The notes under the pieces are model-generated. The model was not told the DNA's origin. It saw only the letters and a list, made by a program, of their open reading frames with translations, and did not search any database. A stretch of DNA of 64,000 nt from positions 3,165,480-3,229,479 of the forward strand of contig NZ_WPAG02000002.1 of assembly GCF_013602415.1 (NCBI RefSeq), given 5' to 3'. The DNA is from Rhodococcus sp. B50. Its GTDB lineage: Bacteria; Actinomycetota; Actinomycetes; Mycobacteriales; Mycobacteriaceae. Below, piece after piece: positions 35,962-44,186 of the stretch; the first letter of the stretch is position 1, and the number at the start of each line of letters is the position of its first letter. The translations under genes and the position numbers were made by a program.

Positions 35962-36567
35962 GTGACCGCCGACAAGACATCCCTCGGACCTCGCTCCCCC
36001 CGCGTCAGGAAGCGCGCGGACGCCGAACGGAACATCGAGGCGATCCTCGATGCCGCCCGGATCACCTTGAGCCACGACCCCGACGCGAGCATCGGGGAGA
36101 TCGCCGAGGCCGCGGGCGTCGGACGTGTCACGCTCTACGGCCACTTCCCCACTCGCGCCGAGCTCGTCACCGCGGTGGTGCAACGCGCGCTCGCCGAGGC
36201 GGAAGAGACCGTGGACCGGATCGATCTCACCGGCAATCCCCGCGACGCCCTGCACCGCCTGATCGCGGGTTCGTGGTCGCTCACTGCGGACGCGGGGACA
36301 CTGCTCGCCGCCGCCGGACAAGCGCTGCCCGCCGAGGAGGTCCGCGCCGCGCACGACGGACTGCTGGCCCGCGCGACCGCCCTCATCGATCGCGGTCGAA
36401 CCGAGGGGTTCTTTCGCACCGACCTGCCGTCGTCCTGGCTCGCGTCCGTCCTCCACAGTCTGGTCCATTGCGCCGCAGGCGAAGTCGCCGCCGGGCGACT
36501 GTCGGCGGAGGACGCCGCGGACTACATCGCCGCGACGGCCCTGTCGTCGTTCGCCCCACCCGACTGA
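35962..36567 (+). CDS. TetR-family transcriptional regulator
   Basis: 201 aa, GTG start at 35962 behind GAGGA. The HTH is ASIGEIAEAAGVGRVTLYGH then FPTRAELVTAVV; the C-terminal domain has the TetR_C fold with WSLTADAGTLLAAAGQALPA. It is divergent from a membrane-protein gene with two identical-arm palindromes between, so local autoregulation and control of that gene are likely. It converges on the GntR gene with 6 bp between stops. Confidence 0.9.
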   Translation: MTADKTSLGPRSPRVRKRADAERNIEAILDAARITLSHDPDASIGEIAEAAGVGRVTLYGHFPTRAELVTAVVQRALAEAEETVDRIDLTGNPRDALHRLIAGSWSLTADAGTLLAAAGQALPAEEVRAAHDGLLARATALIDRGRTEGFFRTDLPSSWLASVLHSLVHCAAGEVAAGRLSAEDAADYIAATALSSFAPPD

Positions 36568-36573
36568 CCGGCT

Positions 36574-37269
36574 TCAGCCCGAGGCGATCACGCCGTCGAC
36601 GTCCTGACGCTCGCGGAGTCGGTTCACCGTGTCGTGCAGATGCTCGTCGAGCAGTCGCCGCACATCGTCCCGGTCGGCGGTGCGGATCGCCTCCCGGAGT
36701 ACAACATGCTCGTCCACCTGTACGTGCAGGTCGGGATAGGTGGTCTGCAACGCCCCGAGGCACATTCGCGTCTCGACGAGCAGGGTACGGGCAGCCCGAA
36801 CGAGCCGCGGACTCCCTGCGCTCGCCACGAGGATCTCGTGGAAGCGACGGTCGCCGTCCGAGACACCGGTGGCGTCCTCGCGCTCGGCGGCGGTGCGCAT
36901 CTCCTCGATCGCGGGTTCGAGGGCCTTCCACGTCTGCTCGCGACGGCCGTCCAGCACCAGGTCGAGTGCGCCGCCCTCGATGACCCAGCGACTGCGGTAG
37001 ATGTCGACGACGTCGTCGAAGGTGAGCTCGGTGACGAAGATCCCGCGGTTGCGGATGCTGTAGAGCAACCCTTCGGACAGCAACCGCTGCATGGCTTCTC
37101 GCAGCGGCCCCCGGGAGACCTCGAAGTGCGCCGCGAGTTCGGCTTCGCCCAGCTGCGCACCGGGGGCGAGCGCGCCCCGGACGATGGCCGACCTGATCTG
37201 CTCGGCGATGAGCTCGGCCGTGGACGGACGGGTGACAGGACGTAGATCTCCCAGATCACCGAGCACCAT
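36574..37269 (-). CDS. GntR-family regulator, FadR/FCD type
   Basis: 231 aa. An N-terminal winged helix (IAEQIRSAIVRGALAPGAQL, then AHFEVSRGPLREAMQRLLSE) is followed by an FCD ligand domain with His-rich metal sites (RRFHEILVAS, DEHVVLREAI, LLDEHLHDTV), typical for regulators that bind carboxylic acids with a metal. It is the last gene of a leftward operon with two racemase-family enzymes, starting inside the end of the preceding gene (14-bp overlap). The identical palindromes at 38782-38793 and 43059-43070 fit FCD-GntR sites and are its probable targets. Confidence 0.92.
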   Translation of the reverse strand: MVLGDLGDLRPVTRPSTAELIAEQIRSAIVRGALAPGAQLGEAELAAHFEVSRGPLREAMQRLLSEGLLYSIRNRGIFVTELTFDDVVDIYRSRWVIEGGALDLVLDGRREQTWKALEPAIEEMRTAAEREDATGVSDGDRRFHEILVASAGSPRLVRAARTLLVETRMCLGALQTTYPDLHVQVDEHVVLREAIRTADRDDVRRLLDEHLHDTVNRLRERQDVDGVIASG

Positions 37270-37999
37270 GATCGATATCCTCCTCGAACAGCGAGCCCAG
37301 CTCCGGGCATCCCACTGTATATCCGGCCAGCTCCAGGCCGTGCCACACGGTGACCTGGTTGGCAGTGAGAACCGGCTTGCCTGTCTCCTTCTCGAGCTCC
37401 CGCAGGATACGAAGCGTGTGCATCGCGGTGTCGGGCACCAGCACCGCCTGCGCGTCGGGATGATCGTTGTTCCGCGCGAATTCGAGCACCGCCTCCTCCG
37501 TCAGAGCGCCGACCTCGGCGGCGGTGTCGATGCCTGCGTCTGCGAGGGACACGACGTCGATGCCTGCGTCCGCGAGGAAGGCGACGAACAGTTCGGCGAC
37601 GTCCCGCGGATAGCTCGCCGCCACGGCCACCCGAGTGATCCCGAGCGACCGGATCGCGGCGACGAACGCGACGCCGGTGCTCGTCGTGGGCACACCACCG
37701 GCAGCCCGGGAGAGCTGCTCGACCTGAGTACGCGCCCCCTCCGACCCGTAGACGAAGCTGCCGGACGTGCACGCCCATACGAGGGCATCGAGGCGCTCGT
37801 CCGCGAACTGTGCCGCCCCTCCGGCGAGCTTGGCCGGGCTCCCCAGGTCGAGAAGTTCGGGAACGGCGTGCAGGTCGGTGCCGTAGATGTGGACGACGGG
37901 CAGGGTCACCCCCAGGAGCTCGGCGGCGAACGGATAGTCGTCCTCGGCGGCATGATCCGGATAGACGACCCCGACGGTCGGGCGGCGGCCACGATGCAT
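37256..37999 (-). CDS. Asp/Glu racemase / maleate isomerase-superfamily protein, single-Cys variant
   Basis: 247 aa. N-terminal VGVVYPDHAAEDDYPFAAEL and the first catalytic-loop Cys77 in WACTSGSFVYGS match maleate isomerase and arylmalonate decarboxylase relatives. The second loop reads VLVPDTAMHTL, with Asp190 where the paralogue next door has Cys196. So the two-Cys racemase or isomerase mechanism cannot operate as usual, and decarboxylation, hydrolysis or a partner role is possible. An in-frame 30-bp duplication (37526-37577) repeats ADAGID. The start ATG directly follows the paralogue's stop, and its end overlaps gntR. Confidence 0.85.
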   Translation of the reverse strand: MHRGRRPTVGVVYPDHAAEDDYPFAAELLGVTLPVVHIYGTDLHAVPELLDLGSPAKLAGGAAQFADERLDALVWACTSGSFVYGSEGARTQVEQLSRAAGGVPTTSTGVAFVAAIRSLGITRVAVAASYPRDVAELFVAFLADAGIDVVSLADAGIDTAAEVGALTEEAVLEFARNNDHPDAQAVLVPDTAMHTLRILRELEKETGKPVLTANQVTVWHGLELAGYTVGCPELGSLFEEDIDHGAR

Positions 38000-38740
38000 T
38001 CAGAACACTCCTCTCAACCACTTCCCCGGCCCGGTCATGGGTAGTTTCATCCGTCCGAGGCACGCCCAGATGGTGAGCTGGTTGGCCGTAAGGACCGGTT
38101 TGCCGAGTTCCCGTTCGAGCGGTGCGATCAGGTCGTAGGTCGGCAGGTTGGTGCAACTGACGAAGATTGCCTGCACGTCGGGTGTGTCGGCCCCGATGAT
38201 GTGTTCGGCGATGGTGCGGTAGTTGACCTTCCAGATGCCGCCACCCAGACCGAGATGCGACGATCGGACTACCTCGGTCCCGGCCTCGTCCAGGAAGTCG
38301 CGCAGCAGGTCGGTGAGTTCCCGGTCGTAGGGGGTGATCACCGAGATGCGGGTCAGGTCGAGCTTCCGGAGCGCTTCGAGGAGCGCGCCGGAGGTCGTGA
38401 CCGCACACGAGGCACCCGCCTCGCAGATCGCGTCGCACAGGGCCTTCTCGTAGGCCACCCCGTTGACGAAGCTTCCCGAGGTACAAAGATAGGCAACGAC
38501 TTCCGGTTCCACCGACAGGACGTCGCGGGTCGCGACCATCAAGTGCCGACGGTCGGAGACCAGTTCGGCCATGGCACGGCTCACGGGCACCGGTTCGTAG
38601 GGGGTCCGAGCGAGGTGCAGGCTGACCTCGAGCGGCGCCCATCGCCACAGTTCTCGTTCCAGAGCGAGATCGAAGGGTGCGATAACACCGATGCCCCGCT
38701 GAGCCAGAGGACCTTCGAATTCGGGAATGTTCAGTTCCAT
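38000..38740 (-). CDS. Maleate cis-trans isomerase / arylmalonate decarboxylase-family enzyme
   Basis: 246 aa. The two-lobed Asp/Glu racemase superfamily fold has both catalytic cysteines: Cys86 in AYLCTSGSFVNG and Cys196 in FVSCTNLPTYD. With both present, isomerisation of a maleate-like acid or racemisation is chemically possible. The ATG at 38740 begins the conserved N-terminus; an earlier in-frame ATG (38809) would run through the operator. First gene of the leftward operon, divergent from the D-2-hydroxyacid dehydrogenase. Confidence 0.88.
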   Translation of the reverse strand: MELNIPEFEGPLAQRGIGVIAPFDLALERELWRWAPLEVSLHLARTPYEPVPVSRAMAELVSDRRHLMVATRDVLSVEPEVVAYLCTSGSFVNGVAYEKALCDAICEAGASCAVTTSGALLEALRKLDLTRISVITPYDRELTDLLRDFLDEAGTEVVRSSHLGLGGGIWKVNYRTIAEHIIGADTPDVQAIFVSCTNLPTYDLIAPLERELGKPVLTANQLTIWACLGRMKLPMTGPGKWLRGVF

Positions 38741-38781
38741 ACGGTCCCTCGGCTTCGTCAAGAGTTCCCTCAGCCTTGAGG

Positions 38782-38793
38782 ATTGTTGACAAT
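38782..38793. promoter_or_regulatory. GntR operator in the divergent racemase / dehydrogenase promoter
   Basis: ATTGTTGACAAT: perfect 5-bp inverted repeat (ATTGT/ACAAT) with a 2-nt centre, of the TnGTnnACnA style typical for FCD-type GntR proteins. It lies 41 bp from the leftward ATG and 27 bp from the rightward GTG. The exact same 12 bp recur at 43059-43070. Confidence 0.8.
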
Positions 38794-38820
38794 AATACGA
38801 GGCGCTCATACGGTGTCAAC

Positions 38821-39795
38821 GTGGGTGCCGAGCCGGTCGTGACAGTGCTTCATGCCGAAGCCGTGCCGGACCGTGCGCGGATGGCCCCGGTGGCCGAACA
38901 CGCCACGGTGCGCTACACCGACGCCACCGGTCTGGCCGCCGGCCTCGAGGGCGCAGACATCCTGTTCGCGTACGACTTCCTCACCGATGCCCTGCCCGCG
39001 GCGTGGCACGCCGCGACGTCCCTGCGGTGGATCCACGTCGCCGCGGCCGGTGTCGACGCCCTCATGTTCCCCGAGCTGCGCGACAGCGACGTCGTCGTCA
39101 CCAACTCCCGCGGCGTCTTCGACGGTGCCATCGCCGAATATGTACTCGCCCAGATCCTCTCGTTCGCAAAGGACATTCCCGAATCGCTGCGGCTCCAACA
39201 CGGGCACATCTGGAAGCACCGCGAGTCCGAACGCATCGCCGGTCGCTCCGTGCTCGTCGTCGGCACCGGCCCCATCGGCCGCGCCATCGCGCGGCTGCTC
39301 TCCGCCGTGGGCATGACGGTCTGCGGCTCCGGCCGACGACCTCGCGACGACGACCCCGATTTCGGCAACGTCACCGCCACCGCCGAACTTCCGGTCGCTG
39401 TCGCCGACGCCGATTTCGTCGTCGCCGCGGCGCCTCTCACGGAACAGACCCGGCACCTTTTCGACGCCCGGATGTTCGCCGCGATGAAGCCGGAGGCCCG
39501 GTTCGTCAACGTCGGACGGGGCGAACTCGTGCGCACCGGCGACCTGGTCGAGGCACTGCGTTCGGGCACGATCGCCGGCGCCGCACTCGACGTGCTCGAC
39601 GTCGAGCCGCTCCCCGACGACCATCCGCTCTGGGACATGCCGAACGTCTCGATCACACCGCACAATTCGGGAGACTTCGTCGGCTGGCGCGACGCGCTGG
39701 TGGACGTCTTCGTCGACAACTTCCTCCGTCTCCGAGACGGCGACCCCCTTCGGAACGTGGTGGACAAGAAGCTGGGTTACGTGCCCGGCGCGTGA
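38821..39795 (+). CDS. D-2-hydroxyacid dehydrogenase, NAD(P)-dependent
   Basis: 324 aa. The Rossmann motif VVGTGPIGRAIARLL is in the middle. The catalytic triad is Arg in VNVGRGELVRTG, Glu in LDVEPLPDDHPLW and His in SITPHNSGDF. The family interconverts 2-oxoacids and D-2-hydroxyacids or acts on related substrates. GTG at 38821 is preferred; the frame is open upstream through the operator. Start of the rightward operon, with the amidase 32 bp downstream. Confidence 0.9.
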   Translation: MGAEPVVTVLHAEAVPDRARMAPVAEHATVRYTDATGLAAGLEGADILFAYDFLTDALPAAWHAATSLRWIHVAAAGVDALMFPELRDSDVVVTNSRGVFDGAIAEYVLAQILSFAKDIPESLRLQHGHIWKHRESERIAGRSVLVVGTGPIGRAIARLLSAVGMTVCGSGRRPRDDDPDFGNVTATAELPVAVADADFVVAAAPLTEQTRHLFDARMFAAMKPEARFVNVGRGELVRTGDLVEALRSGTIAGAALDVLDVEPLPDDHPLWDMPNVSITPHNSGDFVGWRDALVDVFVDNFLRLRDGDPLRNVVDKKLGYVPGA

Positions 39796-39827
39796 GAGTC
39801 GGCAACGTCCGACGAGAAGGAGGCACG

Positions 39828-41198
39828 ATGGAGCCCACAGACATGACCGCCGTCGAACTCGTGTCGGCCTTCTCCTCGGGCGAACTGTCTCCCGTCGAGG
39901 CGACGAGGGCCGTACTCGAGCGGATCGCGGCCCGCGATCGCGAGATCAACGCGTTCTGCCTCGTCGACGAGGAGAAGGCGCTCGACCAGGCCCGCAGATC
40001 CGAGGAGCGGTGGCGGACCGGTTATTCGAAGGGTCTGCTCGACGGAGTGCCGATTTCGATCAAGGACGTCTTCCTCACCGACGGATGGCCTACATTGAGG
40101 GGTTCGCAGGCCGTCGACGAGAACCAGGACTGGAACGTCGACAGTCCGGTCGCGGCCCGTCTGCGTGAGGACGGAATGGTATTGGTGGGCAAGACCACCA
40201 CACCGGAGATCGCCTGGAAGGCGGTGACCGACTCGGCGCTGTACGGGGTGACCACCAATCCCGTCGATCCGACGAAGACCGCCGGCGGTTCGTCCGGAGG
40301 AAGCGCGGCGGCGGTCGCGGCCGGATTCGGTCCGTGCTCCGTCGGCACCGACGGTGGGGGCAGCATCCGCATTCCCGCGTCGTTCTGCGGCGTCGTCGGT
40401 TTCAAGCCCACCCACGGGCGGATCCCGATCTTTCCCGCCAGCCCGTTCGGGCCGCTGGCGCATGCCGGACCGATCACCCGGACGGTCGAGGACGCGGCGC
40501 TGCTCACCGACATCCTCGCCCTGCCCGACCCCCGGGATCCGACAGCGCTGGCGCCGCCCCTCGCGACCTTCCGCGGTGGCCTGCACCGTGAGGTGGTGGG
40601 GATGGACGTCGCCTACTCGAAGACTCTCGGGTACGTCCACGTCGACCCCGAGGTCGGCGAGATCGTCGACCGGGCGGTTCGCGTGCTCGACGAGGCCGGA
40701 CTACGGGTGACCGCCGCCGATCCCGGCTTCGACGACCCGCTCGACGCCTTCGAGGACCTCTGGGCGGCAGGCGCCGCCACCATGCTGAAGACGTTCCCCG
40801 AGGGAACGCGGGACAAGGTGGATCCCGGCCTCGGACGCGTGTGGGCACACGGCGAACAGCTCGGAGCCGTGGACTATCTCGAAGCCCGCGCCGTGGCGGC
40901 GGCGATCGGGATCACGATGGGGATCTTCCATCAGAAGTACAACCTGCTGATCACTCCGACGATGCCGATCACTGCCTTCGAGGCCGGCTACGACGTGCCC
41001 CCCGGTTCGACGGCGACCTCGTGGCCGCAGTGGACCCCGTTCACCTATCCCTTCAATCTCACGCAGCAGCCCGCCATCAGCCTGCCCGTCGGGACGACCT
41101 CGGCGGGCCTGCCCGTGGGTCTGCAGATCGTCGGGCCGCGGCACTCGGACGACCTGCTGCTCGCGGTGGCGAGATTCGCCGAGTATGCACTGAGCTGA
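39828..41198 (+). CDS. Amidase signature-family hydrolase
   Basis: 456 aa. Catalytic Lys in PISIKDVFLT, the cis-Ser and nucleophile Ser in GGSSGGSAAAVAAG and GTDGGGSIRIPASFCG; GVVGFKPTHGRIP is typical. It hydrolyses an amide, or a related carbamoyl or hydantoin-type bond. AAGGAGG lies 6 bp before ATG 39828. It is cotranscribed with the dehydrogenase and ends at a hairpin shared with the converging DUF3830 gene. In this cluster it probably releases an acid or amino acid that the isomerase, dehydrogenase and aminotransferase process. Confidence 0.93.
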   Translation: MEPTDMTAVELVSAFSSGELSPVEATRAVLERIAARDREINAFCLVDEEKALDQARRSEERWRTGYSKGLLDGVPISIKDVFLTDGWPTLRGSQAVDENQDWNVDSPVAARLREDGMVLVGKTTTPEIAWKAVTDSALYGVTTNPVDPTKTAGGSSGGSAAAVAAGFGPCSVGTDGGGSIRIPASFCGVVGFKPTHGRIPIFPASPFGPLAHAGPITRTVEDAALLTDILALPDPRDPTALAPPLATFRGGLHREVVGMDVAYSKTLGYVHVDPEVGEIVDRAVRVLDEAGLRVTAADPGFDDPLDAFEDLWAAGAATMLKTFPEGTRDKVDPGLGRVWAHGEQLGAVDYLEARAVAAAIGITMGIFHQKYNLLITPTMPITAFEAGYDVPPGSTATSWPQWTPFTYPFNLTQQPAISLPVGTTSAGLPVGLQIVGPRHSDDLLLAVARFAEYALS

Positions 41199-41201
41199 CA
41201 C

Positions 41202-41238
41202 ACCGAACGGCACCACACATCGCGCGGTGCCGTTCGGT
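41202..41238. terminator. Bidirectional hairpin, amidase / DUF3830
   Basis: A 13-bp perfect stem (ACCGAACGGCACC and its complement) encloses an 11-nt loop, immediately after the amidase stop and before the DUF3830 stop. TTCGG follows on the plus strand. Confidence 0.85.
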
Positions 41239-41249
41239 TCGGCGTCCGT

Positions 41250-41744
41250 CTACGCGCGGGCGAAGCTCAGCGTCTCCCCTACGACACCCTGAATCCACAG
41301 GTCGTTGCACGCCACGGCGAGTTCGGGCAGACCGTCCTCGATGCTCGCGAAGACACTGCCCGGCACCCAGCCGACATCGCCGTTGAGCAACAGATTGTTC
41401 CGTCCGTAGAACAACGCGAGATCGGTCGCCCCCTGCGAGGCGTGGGCCTGCGAGCCGGGTTCGTAACCATAGGCGGGATTGCCGATCTCCCACGGCTCGA
41501 AATCGAACAGGCACACGTCGCCGGGGATCGGCGTCACCGTCGGATTCTCCCGATGCGGCGCCGAGGTGATCCTCGGCACCAGGGTGTACAGCTCGTTGCG
41601 GGCGTACTTGGCGTGGAAGGCAGCACCGCTCTGCGGCAACGCATCCCACACCGCCGCGCAGGTGAGCGGGGCTTCGTCGTCGAGAAGTCGTGCTCTGCAC
41701 GTGATGTCGCGCTTGTCGAGAGTGATCGTGATGTATCGGGCCAC
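41250..41744 (-). CDS. DUF3830 family protein (cyclophilin-like fold)
   Basis: 164 aa from GTG 41744 behind GGGAG. Features are LDDEAPLTCAAVWDALPQSG near the N-terminus, NELYTLVPRI, PGDVCLFDFEPW and LLLNGDVGWVPGSVFAS. The family is predicted to have a cyclophilin-like beta barrel and, as I recall, is often encoded beside amidases and Asp/Glu racemases, as here. Its reaction is unknown. It lies 22 bp after the aminotransferase stop in the same leftward operon. Confidence 0.85.
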   Translation of the reverse strand: MARYITITLDKRDITCRARLLDDEAPLTCAAVWDALPQSGAAFHAKYARNELYTLVPRITSAPHRENPTVTPIPGDVCLFDFEPWEIGNPAYGYEPGSQAHASQGATDLALFYGRNNLLLNGDVGWVPGSVFASIEDGLPELAVACNDLWIQGVVGETLSFARA

Positions 41745-41766
41745 GCGGACTCCCTCATTCGACGGA

Positions 41767-43008
41767 TTATCGGACCTCTGCGAGGACCTCGGACCAGATG
41801 CCGAGCGCATCCTCGATCTGCTCTGCGGTGACGATCAGGGGTGGGATCATGCGCACCACATTCATGTGGGCACCACAGGTCAACAGCAGCAACCCTTTTC
41901 GGGATGCGAGCTGTTGCGCGGCGGCTGCACGGTCCCGATCGGGAGACCCGTCGGTGGTGAATTCGAGACCCACCATGAGACCGAGCCCCCGCACGTCGCC
42001 GATATCGTCGGTCGCACGCTCCCGCGCGCCGGAGAGCAATTCGCGTCCACGCGCAGCCGCGTTGTCGACGAGCCCTTCCTTCTCGATCACATCGAGGGTG
42101 GCCACGGCCGCCGCGCACGAGACCGCGTTCGCCCCGTACGTCCCGCCCTGCGATCCCGGGCGGGCGCGCCCCATGAGCTCCTCGGAGGCGGCGATACCCG
42201 ACAGCGGAAAACCGCTCGCGAGTCCCTTGGCGATGGTGATGACGTCGGGAAGTACTCCGAAGTGCTGGTGGCCGAAGAACTTTCCGGTTCGGCCGAAACC
42301 GGTCTGGATCTCGTCGAAGACGAGCAGGATTCCGTGCTCGTCGGCCCGCTGCCGCAATCCCCGGAAGAACCGCGCGTTCCCGGGTACGTAACCACCCTCT
42401 CCCAGGACCGGTTCGACGACGAAGGCCGCGATCTCGTCCGGCGCCGCCAGGGTCGCGAACAGGTAGTCCAGTTCCTGTAGGGCGAAATCGGTCGCCTCCT
42501 CCTCCGACCAGCCGTATCGATAGGCGGTGGGAAACGGAGCGACGTGCACGCCCCCCATGAGCGGTGAGAATCCCGCGGAAAAACGGGTTCCCGAGGTCGT
42601 CATCGTCGCGGCGGCGACGGTCCGGCCGTGGAAACCGCCGTGGAAGACGACGATTCCGGGGCGTCCCGTCGCCTGCCGGGCCAGACGCAACGCCGCTTCG
42701 ACGGCCTCGCTACCCGAATTGGCGAAGAACAACGAATCGAGCCCTTCGGGCAACACCGCACCCAGCCTCTCGGTGAGTTCGAGCAGAGGCCGGTGCATCA
42801 CGGTCGTGTACTGCCCGTGGATGAGCGAGCCGACCTGCCGGCGCGCGGCTTCGACGACGTGCGGATGACAGTGGCCGGTGCTCGTCACGCCGATACCGGC
42901 GGTGAAGTCGAGATAACGGCGTCCGTCCGTGCCGTGGATGTAGCACCCCTCGGCGTGGTCGACGGTGACGGGAGTCGCCTGCAGCAGGCGGGGTGACAGT
43001 CGGGTCAT
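41767..43008 (-). CDS. Class III PLP-dependent aminotransferase (GABA-transaminase-like)
   Basis: 413 aa. The PLP-binding region has ANSGSEAVEAALRLARQATG, the Asp in LLVFDEIQTGFGRTG and the Schiff-base Lys in ITIAKGLASGFPLSG. Class III enzymes move amino groups from omega-amino acids such as GABA or beta-alanine, or from 2-oxo partners. First gene of its leftward operon with the DUF3830 protein. The 12-bp GntR palindrome lies 51 bp upstream, linking it to the racemase/amidase genes. Confidence 0.92.
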   Translation of the reverse strand: MTRLSPRLLQATPVTVDHAEGCYIHGTDGRRYLDFTAGIGVTSTGHCHPHVVEAARRQVGSLIHGQYTTVMHRPLLELTERLGAVLPEGLDSLFFANSGSEAVEAALRLARQATGRPGIVVFHGGFHGRTVAAATMTTSGTRFSAGFSPLMGGVHVAPFPTAYRYGWSEEEATDFALQELDYLFATLAAPDEIAAFVVEPVLGEGGYVPGNARFFRGLRQRADEHGILLVFDEIQTGFGRTGKFFGHQHFGVLPDVITIAKGLASGFPLSGIAASEELMGRARPGSQGGTYGANAVSCAAAVATLDVIEKEGLVDNAAARGRELLSGARERATDDIGDVRGLGLMVGLEFTTDGSPDRDRAAAAQQLASRKGLLLLTCGAHMNVVRMIPPLIVTAEQIEDALGIWSEVLAEVR

Positions 43009-43058
43009 GACGATCCCTCCGAACGGCCGAGGGAGCGAACCCTCGAACCGGTTGTCGG

Positions 43059-43070
43059 ATTGTTGACAAT
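43059..43070. promoter_or_regulatory. GntR operator upstream of the aminotransferase
   Basis: ATTGTTGACAAT, identical to 38782-38793 over all 12 bp including the asymmetric centre, 51 bp before the aminotransferase ATG. An extra half-site-like TTGTC precedes it at 43052-43056. Confidence 0.8.
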
Positions 43071-43189
43071 ATGGATAACACGCGGAGAAGGGTCGTGCAA
43101 TGGCGAGCGGTGTGACGACGGCGTTTCGTCACTCTCACCGGAGGGCATCCGCACTGCAGTAAGCCGCATCGCCCACGGATGAGGACATC

Positions 43190-44170
43190 ATGATCAGCAA
43201 CGACGATATCGACACCCTCGCTCGTGCCACCGCGTACGGGCCCGACGGTGACAAGCTCGGACGCGTCGGAGAGGTGTACCTGGACAACGACACGGGCCGA
43301 CCCGCATGGATCACTGTCGTCACGGGACTGTTCGGCACACGCCGGCACTTCGCCCCCATCGACGAAGCCGAACTCGACAGCAGCGGAGTGCGCCTGCCCT
43401 TCGACAAGGACACGATCACCGGCGCCCCGAACATCGACGAGAACGGTGAGCTGACCCCGCTCGAAGAGGACGAACTGTACCGCTACTACCGCCGGTTCGG
43501 GGATACCCCGGCAGGCAAGAGCGGTCTCACCGACGACCGGGCCGGCCTCGACGAGAGGAGCCCGGCCGGCGGGGGTCTCGGCGGTGGCACCGCGGGTGGT
43601 CTCGGCGGTGGAACCGCGGGTGGACTCGGCAGTGGAACCGCGGGTGGAGTCGGCAGTGGCACTGGAGCGCCGCACACGGGCGAGACGTACGGCACCGCCA
43701 CGCCGTCCGCCACCGGCCATTCGCCCACCCCGGGCACGGCGCATCCGCCCACCCCGGGCACCGGACCTTCGCACACGCCGCCCGACGTCGCGCGCGAAGG
43801 GATCGCCGGCAACTACCGGCCGAGCGAGGGCCAGCGGGACGAACCGCTCGAGCACTCGATGCCCGGGCAGACCGCGTCGACGCCGTCCGAGCCGTCCGGC
43901 ACCGCACGACCTGCGGCGGACACCGCCCGGCACGCGGCCGGCGGCACCGGGAGCGAACAGGAGATCGTCGGTCCGGGACCGACCGGTCCGGCGCACTTCA
44001 CACCGCCGTCACGCGACACAGATACGAACGCGACGGCCGACACGAGCACTACAGCGGCAGGCGACGCGGATGCCGACCGGCCGCGGAAGCCGCGTCTGGT
44101 GCGCCGCGTCGTGACCACCGAGTACTACGAGGAGACTCCGGACGACACGACCGACGCCGATCGTTCCTGA
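43190..44170 (+). CDS. PRC-barrel domain protein with Gly-rich repeats
   Basis: 326 aa, cytoplasmic. Residues about 1-85 are a PRC-barrel (TAYGPDGDKLGRVGEVYLDN, then RPAWITVVTGLFGTRRHFAP), a fold found in RimM and stress-linked YsnF-like proteins. Residues 128-159 are four tandem 8-residue units of the GGLGGGTA type. A Thr/Pro-rich disordered stretch with HSPTPGTAHPPTPGTGPSH follows, and the tail KPRLVRRVVTTEYYEETP is conserved in the DUF2382/YsnF style. A role in stress or envelope adaptation is plausible but not shown. A strong hairpin follows the stop. Confidence 0.8.
   Translation: MISNDDIDTLARATAYGPDGDKLGRVGEVYLDNDTGRPAWITVVTGLFGTRRHFAPIDEAELDSSGVRLPFDKDTITGAPNIDENGELTPLEEDELYRYYRRFGDTPAGKSGLTDDRAGLDERSPAGGGLGGGTAGGLGGGTAGGLGSGTAGGVGSGTGAPHTGETYGTATPSATGHSPTPGTAHPPTPGTGPSHTPPDVAREGIAGNYRPSEGQRDEPLEHSMPGQTASTPSEPSGTARPAADTARHAAGGTGSEQEIVGPGPTGPAHFTPPSRDTDTNATADTSTTAAGDADADRPRKPRLVRRVVTTEYYEETPDDTTDADRS
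43571..43666 (+). repeat. Four tandem 24-bp repeats inside the PRC-barrel gene
   Basis: Units at 43571-43594, 43595-43618, 43619-43642 and 43643-43666 encode GGLGGGTA, GGLGGGTA, GGLGSGTA and GGVGSGTG. Units 1 and 2 are nearly identical in DNA; unit 4 is the most diverged, so expansion appears recent at the 5' side. In-frame copy changes would only alter linker length. Confidence 0.85.
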
Positions 44171-44186
44171 GTCCGCAACGCGGAAA

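Noticed and set aside
36624..38819. 731-codon minus-strand frame across the GntR and racemase genes
   Set aside because: Out-of-frame reading; no domain, and three coupled genes with clear motifs explain the region.
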